Assembly: GCA_012295275.1 (NCBI GenBank)
Contig: CM022676.1
Location: forward strand, 14,488,698-14,546,197
DNA length: 57,500 nt
Reading direction: 5' to 3'
From: Chrysomallon squamiferum
Taxonomy: Eukaryota; Mollusca; Gastropoda; Neomphalida; Peltospiridae
Each line of letters starts with the position of its first letter. Position 1 is the stretch's first letter. Under the pieces are notes generated by a model. It ran no database searches, had not been told where the DNA came from, and saw only the letters and a program-made list of their open reading frames with translations. Made by a program: the position numbers and the translations under genes. Below, piece by piece: positions 11,230 through 24,184 of this stretch.

Positions 11230-13398
11230 TTTGTGGTGGCTTTTGGTGTGTGGGTAAGTCTGTGTGTGTCTGATAAAAAGAAAACAAAAAGAAAAAGAAA
11301 AATTAAAAATTAACGTCTGATGAAATTTACGCAGTACTACCTATGTTACTTAGTGTGGAACGCTCGATTTCAGTCTAATACAAGGACGAAAATCCATATT
11401 AACTAGTGAATGCGGAAGTTATAGTTTGAGCGCTCTGGTTGTCACGTTGCATTTAAATCGATCTAATACTAATGATTAATACTAAAAAAATGCTGACACC
11501 TGCAAAGTAAATAAATGTAATTTTCTCGTTACACATGTTTGTGTTTGTCTGTCGTTGATACTTGTTGGCTAATAATAGGGCCGAGGTTTCTAATTATTAA
11601 TATTAATTCAAGCTATAGTAATATAGTAAGAGTTAACTCAGCAAAACATGAACAAGAAGGCAGCGAAGCACCTCCAGGCCAACTGTAATAAGTATTCGCA
11701 TTAATCGAAACTTTTCATGAAACTTTTTTTATTTCTTCTTTCAAAATTATTTAGTCAATATATTTCAGAAAAAAAAATGTGTTTTTTAATTTGTTTTTAT
11801 TATTATTATTATTACTGTTTTTGTTTGTTTTTGTCTATCAAACATTTTTATATTTATTTGACCTGATTTATGCATCAGCGTTGTGATGTGACCTGAAGAT
11901 TAGTGCTTCTCATTTTCTATGTGTGTGCACATGCATACATACAAAGGTATAAAGGTTATCAGTAATATATTTCTCTATGAAAGGAAATAAATAAACTGTC
12001 CACCACGTCAGTACTTATTTACAGAAGAATTGTAATCTTCTTTAATTTCACTGTTTAATTATAGATCTGTGTTTGTTAAGTATCTTTCTTTAAATGTATA
12101 TCTGTATGTGTGTGTATGTGCATCCATGTGTGTGTGTATGTCTATGTATCTATGTATTTGTACAGATAAGCAAATACGATCAAACTCTGCAATGCAGAAA
12201 AAGGCACGTGTGATACGTCTGCCATTTGAAGCAGACACAAAATAATTGTCTTAGGTTTGTACTTGCTGTGGTTAGACTGGAAACAAATGTTTTTTTTATC
12301 TGACCATAGTGGAAATTTTCTCTGATGGGGCTAATCAACAAGCCCAATTTTAAAACTGATCAGTTTCTGATTTCATAATATTCAAAAGTGAACAGTTCTT
12401 ATTCAGTATTATATCAATATTACTTAATTCGCTGTTTATAGCAATAATTTTTTAAATCAAAACAATCGCTCGTCTTAGAACGGAAGAGAGAGTGATCGGC
12501 AAATCACGATGTTAATTTTTGTGTTCATTTCTGAACGTGTTGATCTTACATACAGCAAAAGTAGGAGCACTGAAGAAAAACACTGTAACCAACAAGTTAT
12601 TAAAAATCAAAACAACATATAGATATAATCATTTTAAACAGCGCCACTCCTTTCTAGTTGTACATAAAATCTACGGGGATTTGGCCCTGTAGAAAACGTA
12701 ATTAATGGCACTTTCGCAAAGCACGTGCTACTTTCAAATGTCGAGCTGTTATGCAGCAAAGATGGCACACCCTAGTGTCGCATATTGTTTGAAACGTAAT
12801 TGACTGAGCTTCCCATTGATTATCAGTCAGAAAAAAAAAAAAACAACAAAGAAACAAAGAAAAAAGTGGTTTGAAGGGAAGCAGGAAAATCTAATTTTTG
12901 GACGACACGCACAGTTAGAAAGATTGACTTTTCACCTTCCTAACTGTTCCACAAAACAACACTAAAGTGACTTTCGTGAGTTGTTAAAGTCAGGCGTCTG
13001 TAGAGCGACACAAATTTTAGACGTTTTACTCCACGGGCTTCATAGTTTACCTCACCACTTTTAACACTCTCGTACAAAGTACTGTTTTTACACTCAACTA
13101 AAACATCACCATTTTAAAAAATGTTGTTGTAGTTATTATTTTTAAAATTTAAATAGCTCTCTCGCTATCGTTGGAAAATGCATATGAACATTAGACGATA
13201 TGTTGAATAAGCGATAATTCTTTATAAATGTGTAAAATATTCTAGAGCGATTATTTTTGATCGACTTCCCTTTTCATCGATATACCACCCCATATGATAT
13301 GTCACATTTCGTTGTAAAGATGCATAATAAATTAAAACATTAATAAAGATATAAAATCAAATAAAACAATAACGTATGATTTTAAAAGTGCAATGGAA
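11230..13398. other. AT-rich stretch without supported gene
   Basis: Contains TGTGTATG-type simple sequence near 12100-12165 and several A or T runs. I looked for splice-bounded open segments on both strands and saw none that convinced me. Confidence 0.4.
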
Positions 13399-13591
13399 GT
13401 TTAAACAAAACGTTTTACTAGGAATAAACAATGAAACGTGATACAATTTTTTTATTGTGAATAGAGAGAGTATAATTGAGCAAAAACGTATTATTAGAAA
13501 TATAAAATGTAACTAAACAAAAACGTATAATTAGAGATACACAGAATAACTTTAAACAAAATATTATTATCAGAAAATATACTGGACAACA

Positions 13592-13684
<93 letters not shown>

Positions 13685-16600
13685 TAACAAAAAAACTACA
13701 AAAAATAAAAAAAAACAAAACAAGTATTGCTTGAAAATATAAAGGGTAAAGTTAAACAAAAAAGATTTATTAGAAATATTCAGTGAAACTTTAAACAAGA
13801 ACGTATTATTCGAAAATATGCAGGAAACTTTAATCAAGAACAGATAATTAGAAAATATACAGGATTTCTTTAAACAAGTATGTATTATACGAAATATATA
13901 GGATGACTTTAAAAAGAAACGTATTATTAGAAATATAGAGTAAAACTTTAAACAAAATACATATTATTAGAAAATATACAGGGTAATATTAAACAAAAAT
14001 TATTTATTAGAAATATAGAGTGAAGTTTAAAAAAAAATATATATTATTGGAAAATATCCTGGATACCTAAAAAAAAAAACAACAACAACAACAACAACAA
14101 CAAAAAAAATGAATTGTTTGAAAATATGAAGGGTAACGTTAAACAAAAAAGATTTATTAGAAATATACAGTGAAACTCTCAGCAAAAAGTATTATTCTAA
14201 AATATACAGGCAACTTTAAAGAAAAAACGTATATTTAGGAAATATATAGGGTAACTTTAAACAGATCAGCATTATTAGAAATATACAGTAAAACTTTAAA
14301 GAAAAACGTGTTATTAGGAATATACACTGGATAACGTTAAACAAAATACATATTATTGGAAAATATACAAGGTAATATTAAACAAAAAGTATTTATTAGA
14401 AAAAAAAAACACGAATTGTTTGAAAATATGCAGGGCAACGTTAAACAAAAACTATTTATTAGAAATATATAGTGCAGCTTTAAGCAAAAATGTGTTATTA
14501 GAAAATGTAGGATCACTTTAAACAACAACGTATTATCAGAAAATTTGAACGATATCTTTAGACAAAAACATATTATTAGAGAATATACAGGTTAACTTTA
14601 AGCAAAGATGTATTATAAGAAAATATACAGCATAACTTTAAAGGAAAACATATCATTAGAAATATACAGAGAAACTTAAACAAAAATGTATTATTAGAAA
14701 GTATACAGGGTAACTTTAAACAAAACACGAGTTGTTAGAAAATATACAGGGTAATATTGAACAAAAACGATTTACTAGAAATAAACACTGACACTTTAAA
14801 CAAAAAAGTATTATTAGAAAATATGCATGGTAATTTTAAACAAACTTGTATTACTACAGAATATTCAGGGTAACTTGAAACAGAAACGTATTATTAGGAA
14901 TATATACAGGGTAACTGTAAACAAGAACTTATTATTCGAAAATATATGTCAGAAATTTAAACAAATCATGAGTTGTTAGAAAATATACGGATTAATGTTA
15001 AACAAGAACGATTTATTAGAAATATACAGAGATACTTTAAATAAAAACGGATTATTAGAAAATATACAGGGTAACTTTAAACAGATAAGTATTATTAGAA
15101 ATATATAGTAAAACTTTAAAGAAAGAAGTATTATTAAAAAATATACAGTAAAACTTTAAACAAAGAAGTATTATTAGGAATATATACTGAGTAACGTTAA
15201 ACAAAACATGTATTATTAGAAAATACACAGGGTAACGTTCGACGAAAAATATTTATTAGAAAATGTAGGATAACTTTAAACAAAAACGATTTACTAGAAA
15301 TATACACTTACACTTTAAAAAAAAAAAGTATTATTAGAAAATATACAGGATAACTTTAATCAAAAACGTATTATTAGAGAATACACAGGGTAACTTTAAT
15401 CAAAACATATTATTAGGAATATATACAGGGTAACTTGAAACAAGAACGTACTATTAGAAAATATACGTGATAACTTTAAACAAAACACTTATTATAAGAA
15501 AATGTACAGCATAACTTTAAAGCAAAGCATATTATTAGAAATATAGAGAGAAACTTAAACAAAAATGTATTATTAGAAAGTATACAGGGTAACTTTAAAC
15601 AAAACACGAGTTGTTAGAAAATATACAGGGTAATATTGAACAAAAACGATTTACTAGAAATACACACTGACACTTTAAACAAAAAAGTATTATTAGAAAA
15701 TATGCATGGTAATTTTAAACAAACTTTTATTACTACAGAATATTCAGGGTAACTTTAAACTAAAACGTATTATTAGAAAATAAACAGGATAACTTTAAAC
15801 AAAAACGTATTATTAGAGAATACACAGGGTAACTTTAATTAAAAACGTATTATTAGGAATATATACAGGGTAACTGTAAACAAGAACTTATTATTCGAAA
15901 ATCTATGTCATAAATTTAAACAAATCATGAGTTGTTAGAAAATATACGGATTAATGTTAAACAAGAACGATTTATTAGAAATATACAGTGTTACTTTAAA
16001 TAAAAACGGATTATTAGAAAATATACAGGATATCTTTAAACAAAAATGTATTATTAGAAAATATACATTGTAACTTTAAAGAAAAACTTATTATTACAGT
16101 TATACAGTAAAATTGTATACAAAAACGGATTATTAGGAAATATACAAGTTAACGTTAAACACAAACGTTTTATTAGAAATATACAGTGAAACTTTAAACA
16201 AATATACATTATAAGAAAATCTACAGGGCAACTTTAAACAATACACCTATTATTAGAAAATATAGAGGACAAATTAAAAAAAATCACATATAATTATAAA
16301 ATATAGTTGAAAACGTTAAACAAACTTGTTTTATTACAGAACATTCAGGGTAACTTTAAACAACCAACGTATTATTAGAAAATCTACACGATATCTTTAG
16401 ACAAAAACATATTATTAGAGAATACATAGGTTAACTTTAAACAAAAGCGAATTATTAAAAATATAGAGTGAAACTTGAACAAAAATATATTATTAGAAAA
16501 TACACAGGGTAATTTTAAACAAAGCACGAGTTGTTAGAAAATATACAGGGTAATATGAAACAGAAACGATTTACTAGAAAACATATAGGAAAACTTTAAA

Positions 16601-18300
16601 AAAAAACATATTATTAGGAAAAAAAAAAAAAAAAAGTATTACTAGAGAATACAAAGGGTAACTTGAAACAAAAACGTATTATTAGAATATACAGTGAAAC
16701 TTTAAACAAATATGCATTATCAGAAAATATACAGGACAATTTTAAACTAAACGTCTATTATTTAAAAATATAGAGAAATAATCAACAAATCACATATAAT
16801 TGGAAAATGTAGATGATAACTTTAAACAAAAATGTGTTATTAGAAACTATACAAGATCATTTGGAACAAAAATATACTGGTAAAAAAAAAAGATAACGTT
16901 AAACAAGCATATACTATTATAAAATTATCAGTGAAACGTGAAGCAATAGCACATTATCATAAAGCATACAGGGTAAATTTAAACAAAAATATATTATTAG
17001 AATATATAGTGAACTTTAAACAAAAACATATTATGAGCGATATATAAAACGCTTTATTACAGTTATACAGTGAAACTTTAAACAAAAACATATTATGAGC
17101 AATATATATATAGGGTAACTTTAAACAGCAACGTATTATTCGAAAATATAGGTGACAATTTTAAACAAAACACGAGTTGTTAGAAAATACACAGGTTACT
17201 GTTAAACAAAAACGATGTATTAGAAATGTACAGCGATACTTTAAATAAAAACGTATTATTAAAGTTATACAGTGAAACTTTATACAAAAAGGTATTATTA
17301 GGAATTATACAGGTTAACGTTAAACACAAACGTTTTATTAGAAATATGTAGTTAAACTTTAAACAAATATGCATCTTTAGAAAATATACAGAAAAACTTT
17401 AAACAAAAACGTATAGTTAGAAAATATACAGTTCAAATTATAACGAAAACGTATTATTAGAACATATACACGATATATTTAGACCAACATGTATTATTTG
17501 GAAATATGCAGGTTAACTTTAAGCAGAAACGTATTATTAGAAAATATACAGGGAAACTTTAAACAAAAACAAATTATTAGAAATATACAGTAAAACTTAA
17601 AACAAAATGTCTTATCAGGAATATACATGGTAATTTAAACAAAAACTTACTAATAGAAATCTCAACTTTACGTTTAAACAAAAACGCGTTATTAGAAATA
17701 TACAGTAAAGTTTTAAACCAAACGTATTATTAGAAACATACAGTGAAACTTTAAACAGAAACATATTAATAGGAATATATATATATATATATATAGGTGA
17801 ACTTTAAACAAAAACGTTTTCTTAGAACTGTACTGGGAAAATATAAACAAAAATGTATCATTAGAAATATACAGTGACATTTTAAACAAAAACGTATTAT
17901 TAGAAAATATAGATGATCGATTAAAACAAAACACATACAATTAGAAAATACAGAGAATAACTTCAAACAAAAACAAATTATAAGAAATGTAAAGTGAAAC
18001 TTCAAGGAAAATGTTTTATCAGTAACTTACAGGGTATTTTAAATAAAAACTTACTAATAAAAATGTACACTGTAACTCTAAACAAAAATGTGTTACTAGA
18101 ATTGTACTTTAAACATGAATATGTTACTAGAATTATAATGTGTAACTTTATTATATATATATAAACAAAAAGGTGCTGTTAGAAATATGCATTGCAATTT
18201 TAAACAAACTTATAGATGAAAAAATGCAGTGCATCTTTAAGCAAAAAGTTATTATTTAATATAGAGTGCATCTTCAAACGAAAACCGTATTATTAGAAAA
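13399..18300. repeat. Satellite array, about 40 bp monomer
   Basis: The monomer reads approximately TATTATTAGAAAATATACAG + GGTAACTTTAAACAAAAACG and recurs about 120 times with point changes and small indels, all in the same orientation. An (AAAT)n/(AAT)n block interrupts it at 13598-13735, and short A runs and (AT)n interrupt it elsewhere. Leu/Phe/Ile-rich open frames on the minus strand are by-products. Divergence of 10-25% between neighbours indicates an old array. Confidence 0.95.
14698..16030. repeat. Higher-order duplication inside the satellite
   Basis: A multi-monomer block beginning GTATACAGGGTAAC at 14701 recurs at 15580 almost unchanged (offset 879). After a CAGAATATTCAGGGTAAC landmark the second copy carries two extra monomers, so the next landmark (TTATTCGAA with TCATGAGTTG after it) is offset by 959. 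The difference is 80 bp, exactly two monomers. Confidence 0.8.
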
Positions 18301-18639
18301 GTGTGTTTATATATATATATATCAGCAGCAGCAATATTATCAACATCATCGTCACCGACTTCATCACTATACTCCGCCCAGTCTTCTCTTCAGTTTTTGT
18401 ATGGTTGTTTTAAGCAGAAATTGACCAGGCACAGATTTCGTTTCTGTTAAAATCCTTACTTTGAACAACTCTGTAAAATAATAATAAATACATTGTTTTT
18501 ACTCTGACTGGTTGAGAACCACAACATAAATTATGAAATATCTGTGGTGTTTGGGTATAAATGTTTTACGTATAAATGAATTTATATATTAAAAGAAACT
18601 GATAACTGTAATTACTTGTTTTCTTTCTTCTTTATTTTT

Positions 18640-19130
18640 CTCTGCTCATTTGGTGACTACTTCTTCTGTCACTGTTAAATGCTTCTTTTCTTTTTCCAGT
18701 CAAAGTGCCGTTTGTACCAGGCGAATCCAGTCTGTAGATTATTTATGATTTTTCCTGGATATAATCCATGTATCTGTTGGTTATTCGATAATCCATTTCT
18801 GATGTAATTTTCGGATGATCCGTCAATTTCTCTCCTCGATAATAGGTGCAAGTTTTTAGTCTGATGCAATCCTTGGATTTAGTTTCTATGGGATCATTCT
18901 TGAATCTCTTTTCTCCTTGATAATCTCTGTGAAAGTTTCCTCTAGGATAATCCGTCGCTTTAATTTCTCTGGTGTCATTTCTGTCTTTATTTGTATTCTG
19001 ACTTTGTTTTAGGATGGTATCTGTCTTCTCCTGGATAATCGCTCACGGATTTTCTTCTGAGATGATCTTTGTCCGTATTTGCTTTCGTAAAATCTCTTTC
19101 TATGTATGATTTGGAATTATTATTCTTTCG
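18640..19130 (-). repeat. Degenerate GATTATC-type repeat region
   Basis: On the minus strand short blocks with GATTATC-AAGGAGAAA or GATTATCCAGGAGAAG recur about every 45-60 bp. Several read as fragments such as DYPGEDRYHPKTKSEYK but all are broken by stops. It may be a decayed coding repeat or a plain minisatellite. Confidence 0.4.
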
Positions 19131-19132
19131 AT

Positions 19133-19402
19133 TTATTCTCCAAATATACTTGTTTTGTTCTGGTATAATGTAACGTGAACTTTTTCCATCTTGACATCTG
19201 AAAGTGTGATTTCAGCCTCCACTGTGGATGACTCTCTTTCTGACGGCTTACTGCTGGCAAATCCTTCTGACGCCCTTCTTTTAGTACATTTGACTGATGT
19301 CCTTGTGTTACTGTCTTTGTTTACCAGCCTACTGCTAATATCTTTCTCTGACGTCCATCTGTTACTACTTCTGTCTGACTCTCTTATGTTGGTATCTCCA
19401 GC
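19133..19402 (-). CDS. Open Ser/Arg/Lys-rich frame, possible tail exon
   Basis: An uninterrupted frame of about 89 codons on the minus strand ends with TAA at 19133-19135. The N-terminal part is built of imperfect units of about 33 bp carrying ACGTCAGA / ACATCAGT cores. The last 35 residues (EITLSDVKMEKVHVTLYQNK...) look less repetitive. It lies downstream, on the same strand, of the transmembrane exon at 20387-20548, so it could encode a cytoplasmic tail. No confident acceptor was found. Confidence 0.22.
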   Translation of the reverse strand, partial: AGDTNIRESDRSSNRWTSEKDISSRLVNKDSNTRTSVKCTKRRASEGFASSKPSERESSTVEAEITLSDVKMEKVHVTLYQNKTSIFGE

Positions 19403-19896
19403 TCACGACCTTCTATTAGTATCTTTCTGTGATGCCGTTCTGAATAACACTTCACTGTCAGGATGTCGTTCTCACGCCCTTCTGCAACTATATTCGTATG
19501 ACGCAGTACTATTACTATGAATTAAACAAAATATATATCTCACCAGAACTAGAAATAATTTCTTCCAGAACAGCTACTGACGTTAAATACAAAATTACTG
19601 ATACAATAAGTACTAGTACACTTGCTACTAACTCTACTACTACAGCTACTACTAGTACTGGTAATGCTGTTATTAATATTACCATTCCCAATACTACAAA
19701 TGTTATTACAGTTACTAATATCACTGCTGGCACTGCTGTTATTGCATTAATGTTTAGCTGTTGTCTTCATTAGATAGTTAAAACTAAATAGTTTTATTTT
19801 ACCTGTGTTTGCTGCTCTATTCACTGATGTAGTTGTTGCTGGATACTGATTAGTTGTGTGTTCCTCTGAAATGTCATCATTACCAAACATTAATGT

Positions 19897-20178
<282 letters not shown>

Positions 20179-20386
20179 ACAACAGAAACCAAGAAGTCTG
20201 ATATGTGTCTGGAACGAATTTTAGATAAATGCAGAGGGAACACATTGATACATATATACATACATAGACACATTTCATTATATAAATACATCATTACAAA
20301 GAGTTACTGTTTTTTCCTTTCTCTTTGATTATTGTTATTATTATTAATGCATCAGTAACTGAAAACTTGCAATATTTTTTTCTCAC

Positions 20387-20548
20387 CTCTTGTGACAAAT
20401 ATCAGTTTTGGTATTTTCCACTCGAACTTAATGCCTGATTTTAGAACAATGTACACTATTAAAATTGTAGTCCATATTATCACTACAGAAACTGCTGCCG
20501 ATGTCGTTAACGTCCATACAATCGCAGAATAACCTTTGACCTCTCTAC
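20387..20548 (-). CDS. Transmembrane exon of a receptor-like gene
   Basis: After a TTATTTTGCAG acceptor, 162 bp of open frame end at a GTGAGA donor; both borders are phase 1. The exon encodes a short polar lead (REVKGYS), a hydrophobic span of about 27 residues (WTLTTSAAVSVVIIWTTILI and onward), then a basic, polar stretch typical of the cytoplasmic side. A signal-peptide exon with a phase-1 donor lies 1.3 kb upstream on the same strand. By family logic an ectodomain exon should sit between them; none was found. Confidence 0.55.
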
Positions 20549-20619
20549 CTGCAAAATAAACCAAAAACTTTGTTTTATATTATTAGTATTATTGTTGTTG
20601 TTGTTGTTTCCGTTTGAGT

Positions 20620-20836
20620 TAATATAAATTCCTATTATACAGATATAGTCGGATTGTTATAAAGTATTGTTAGACAGATATACTGTCACTGTTATTAATT
20701 GTTACTTCACTGTTACACTGTCACTGTTATAAAGTGTTATTACACTGATAAACTGTTAATGTTACAGTGCTATTACACTGTATAGTGTCGGTGTTATAAA
20801 GTGTTATTACAGTGATATATTGCCACTGTTATAAAA
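20620..20836. repeat. Minisatellite bordering the NHL exon
   Basis: A unit of about 35-40 bp resembling GTTATAAAGTGTTATTACACTGATATACTGTCACT is repeated about five times and runs straight into the NHL reading frame. Confidence 0.65.
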
Positions 20837-20869
20837 TTGTATTACACTAGTATACTCTCTTTGTTATTG

Positions 20870-21352
20870 TATTGGTATATCGCTGTGTTACCCGGCAACG
20901 GTCTCGCAGTCACTAAGTCTTATGATGGTCAGCACTTGGATGTATTGACAGACAGTGGTCAGCTCATTAATTCTGTCTCAGTAGATTTGATCCCCAAACC
21001 GTGGAGTCTCACAGTTTACGATCAAAATCTGGTTGTTGTGTCACTGAGAGATAATGTAAACAGTTTATTTTGTGTGACGTCATCATGTGACGTCAAACGG
21101 GAGACACATGATTCAGACAGACTGAGAAATTTGAGAGGTGTTACATGTGACAGGGAGGGGAATATGTTTGTTTGTGACTGGAATAGAAATTGTGTTGTTC
21201 AGTTGTCACGAGATGGTAATATTACACGTGACATCCTCACTGACCAGGATGGACTGTCCGAACCTTGGGCTGTCTGTTGTGAGGATAACAAACTGTACTT
21301 GGCAGAGCGCTTCTCCGGACAAATAAAAATGTTTACTTGGTCTAAAACGTAA
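20870..21352 (+). pseudogene. C-terminal NHL/TRIM-type beta-propeller segment
   Basis: The frame is open from at least 20870 to a TAA at 21350-21352. It contains propeller strands in series: LPGNGLAVTKSYDGQHL, SLTVYDQNLVVVS, then GVTCDREGNMFVCDWN, and a final blade with PWAVCCEDNKLYLAE and IKMFTW. This matches the C-terminus of mollusc TRIM2/3/56-like proteins, where NHL-like blades bind partners and RING/B-box domains lie upstream. Those N-terminal domains are absent; upstream in frame there is only a minisatellite and a stop at 20813. It could be the last exon of a gene that begins further left or, more likely, a truncated copy. It lies inside the presumed intron of the minus-strand receptor-like gene. 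Confidence 0.6.
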
Positions 21353-21668
21353 ACTTCAAACTGTCTGCTAAGTTAGTTTCACATTAAATGTTTTGAAGTT
21401 GAAAGTCCACAGACACTTAACTCGAATTGAAAAATGTATTTAAATCAGTTATTTATTTATTCTAAAGTAATTAACTTACTTATTTTATTTACTTTCTTTC
21501 ATTTTTCTTTATGAAAAAGAAACACATACACACACAGATATATATGTATATATTATTTAATGAATTATTATGCTTAATTAATGTCTCATTTATTTTTATT
21601 AAATTACAATGTAAATTCCAAAACAAAATCTGATTTACTTTCAAAATTGCCATCCAGTTGTTTAATTT

Positions 21669-21776
<108 letters not shown>

Positions 21777-21888
21777 TTTACCCATTTCTGTATTTCAGTT
21801 ACCCCCTTCACACTGTGAAAGTAAATAAATAATGTATTAATACGATAATTGAAAATAAATATAGTAATAAATAAATCATCATTCTTAC

Positions 21889-21952
21889 CTTCAGAGTAGT
21901 TACGAAGACTGAAGATTAAAATGACAAACAAATTGAAATAATCCTTGTTCAT
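21889..21952 (-). CDS. Signal-peptide exon of the receptor-like gene
   Basis: ATG at 21950-21952 (minus) opens MNKDYFNLFVILIFSLRNYSE, with a hydrophobic core FVILIFSL, and meets a GTAAGA donor after one base (phase 1). The design (about 20 codons, phase-1 exit) is the same as the signal-peptide exon at 5352-5409. Spliced directly to the transmembrane exon it would leave an ectodomain of only a few residues, so an intervening exon has probably been lost or was missed. Confidence 0.5.
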
Positions 21953-22654
21953 GGTTTCTGCACCAAACTGAAATATTTTTTCTTTACAGCTTAATCAGTT
22001 TTTGTTGTGTTTTAGTTCTCCTTCTATTTTGCCTTTCATTAAAACACTTGTTTTGACGTACTGCTATGATTCCAAAATTATATATTAAAATTACATATCT
22101 GAAGGACTGCAACCAAGTTAACAAGTAAAACAAGCCTAAGAATATCGTAATTTGGGGTTGATATTGCCTTATTTTTCTTTTTACTCTTTATAAATTCCAG
22201 TGACCAGATGTTTATCAAAATGTTCACTCATGATAACACTTACTTCCACTCTGAAGCAGAGTAAAACTTTTCAGTTTTCAAACTGTTTTCTGTGAGACAT
22301 AACACAATATCTGTCACTTCTCAAGTGAGTAGACTGATTACACAGTTTTATTCTCGATCACTTTTCTTTCAGTGAAAACAAGAAAACAGGCACGTTTTAA
22401 ATCTTTCTTTATTTTATTTTTTCTTTTGAATTTTTCACTTGACGATCAGTTGACTTCTCGAGATGTAACAAGACTAATGATTATTGTATGACACACAGTA
22501 AGAACTGTAAATAGCAGATATCTGCGTTAACTTCCTGATTTTCTCTCATCCTGTCATCACTTACAACATACAGGACGTGACCTTTGTTACGCGTAGACAA
22601 AAGAGGGTTGTGGTTTACGAGATGGAGCGAGGGGCAATAGCTGTCAACAAGAAC

Positions 22655-22655
22655 G

Positions 22656-22693
<38 letters not shown>

Positions 22694-22793
22694 CATATGT
22701 ATATGAATGTATATATATATAAGAAGATGAAGAAGAAGAAGAAGAAGAAGAAGAAGAAGAAGAAGAAGAAGAAGACGAAGAAGAAGAAGAAAT
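22655..22793. repeat. (AAT)n and (GAA)n microsatellites
   Basis: AAT units at 22655-22693 and a purine-rich GAA tract at 22724-22793 with few interruptions. The Asn/Lys-rich frame across them is an artefact. Confidence 0.93.
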
Positions 22794-22929
22794 ATATTAA
22801 CTATAATAATTAAAATAATAAAGATATTTTTAATTAATTTTTTCCGTTTGATGTCATTGCTACATCAAAACAAGAAATAAACATCAAATATGAGCCGCCA
22901 TATTTTCTGTGGTCATCGTCACTAAACAA

Positions 22930-23620
22930 CTTGGACACAACATAAAGCGAAATTCACAGATGGGTTGAGTTATGTTGTCACCACAGAGAAATTTCATCGC
23001 AATAAAACAAGCATGACAAATCACACAAGTAAAAATAATCATAACACAAACATTACAAATCACAGAAGTAAAAATAACTATAACACAAACATTACAAATC
23101 ACAAAAGTAAAAATAACTATAACACACGCATTACAAATATATTCCAACGTTTTACTGAATTTCCATAATAACGTCTTATTTTGATAGAACGTGGATACAA
23201 CATAAAGCGAAATTCACAGATGGGCAGAGTCATCTAGTCACCACATAGATATTTCATAACAATCACACAAACATTATAAACGTCACAAACAAAAATATCT
23301 AGATGCAAACACTACAAATCACACAAGTAATAATAATATAAGAGAAATATTACAAACTATACAAGAAAAATATCTATAACTCACGCATTATTAATCATAC
23401 AAGTAAAAATAACTATAACACAAACATTAAAGTAACACAAGTAAAATAACTATAACAGAAAATTAAAAAATCACCACAGACAAAATAACTATAAGACACG
23501 CATTATAAATCACACATGTAAAAACAACTATAACAGAAACATTACAAATGACACAAGTAAATATAAGTATAACACAGACATTACAAATATATTTCAATGG
23601 TTTATTGAATTCGCGTAATG
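22930..23620. repeat. Minisatellite, about 39 bp, with duplicated leader
   Basis: The unit resembles ACATTACAAATCACACAAGT + AAAAATAACTATAACACAA. Copies fill 23010-23140 and 23270-23610. A leader (ACAACATAAAGCGAAATTCACAGATGGG...) occurs at about 22937 and again at about 23197, so leader plus units were duplicated together. Confidence 0.8.
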
Positions 23621-23704
23621 TTGTCTTGTTTAATCAAAACAACGACCTCTCTGATGTTGGTGATGTCAGGAAAGACTCCGTTTTCAACTTCCACTGAGCC
23701 TTTC

Positions 23705-23945
23705 TTAATTAAACCCCTAGAAATCAGTGTCGTTCACAACGACAACTCTAGAAGTCAGTGTTGTTCATAGCTAGAACTCTAGAACTTAGTGTTGTTCAAA
23801 GTAAGAACTCTAGAAATCAGTGTTGTTCAAACTAAGAACTGTAAAAATCAGTGTTGTTCAAAACTACAACCATAGAACTCAGTGTCGTCATAGCTACACA
23901 TCTACAGATCAGTGACGTCCGTAGCTACAACTCTAGAGATCAATA
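23705..23945. repeat. Minisatellite, about 36-38 bp
   Basis: Six or seven imperfect copies of a unit like AACTCTAGAAATCAGTGTTG + TTCAAAGCTACA. Confidence 0.8.
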
Positions 23946-24110
23946 CAGTTAACTGTGTAGTGTTGTATGTCGTTTACATATCGTTTTGTAGCAGACACAA
24001 GGACACATGATCACTTTGTCACACCTAAGAAACGTGTAACGGAAACACAGAAAAACTATATTTCTTGACAACTCTATAGAAAAACGAAAGTGAGAAAAGC
24101 AAGATTTTAC

Positions 24111-24184
24111 TTTGTCATATTTTTCAGTATCAGGTACTGAATCACTTCTTGTGTTATCTCTATTAGTAGTATAAATACTGTAAC
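24111..24184 (-). CDS. Possible receptor-tail exon
   Basis: On the minus strand a TATTTGTGCAG acceptor opens a phase-1 frame that reads YSIYTTNRDNTRSDSVPDTE then KYDK before a GTAAAA donor (phase 0). Polar composition with YSIY and YDK is like a cytoplasmic receptor tail. The exon is short and the donor is weak, so this is only a candidate. It lies upstream, on the same strand, of the signal-peptide exon at 21889-21952, so it would belong to a different gene. Confidence 0.25.

Noticed and set aside
13418-18005. Leu/Phe/Ile-rich minus-strand open frames with NNTFLF-like repeats
   Set aside because: They follow the 40-bp satellite monomer and are closed by stops every few units.
13399-18300. 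CRISPR-like or other regularly spaced repeat array
   Set aside because: There are no unique spacers; units are head-to-tail and the setting is eukaryotic.
22965-23168. His/Asn/Lys/Thr repeat protein and its Cys/Ile/Val-rich antisense
   Set aside because: Both derive from the 39-bp minisatellite, whose length is divisible by three.
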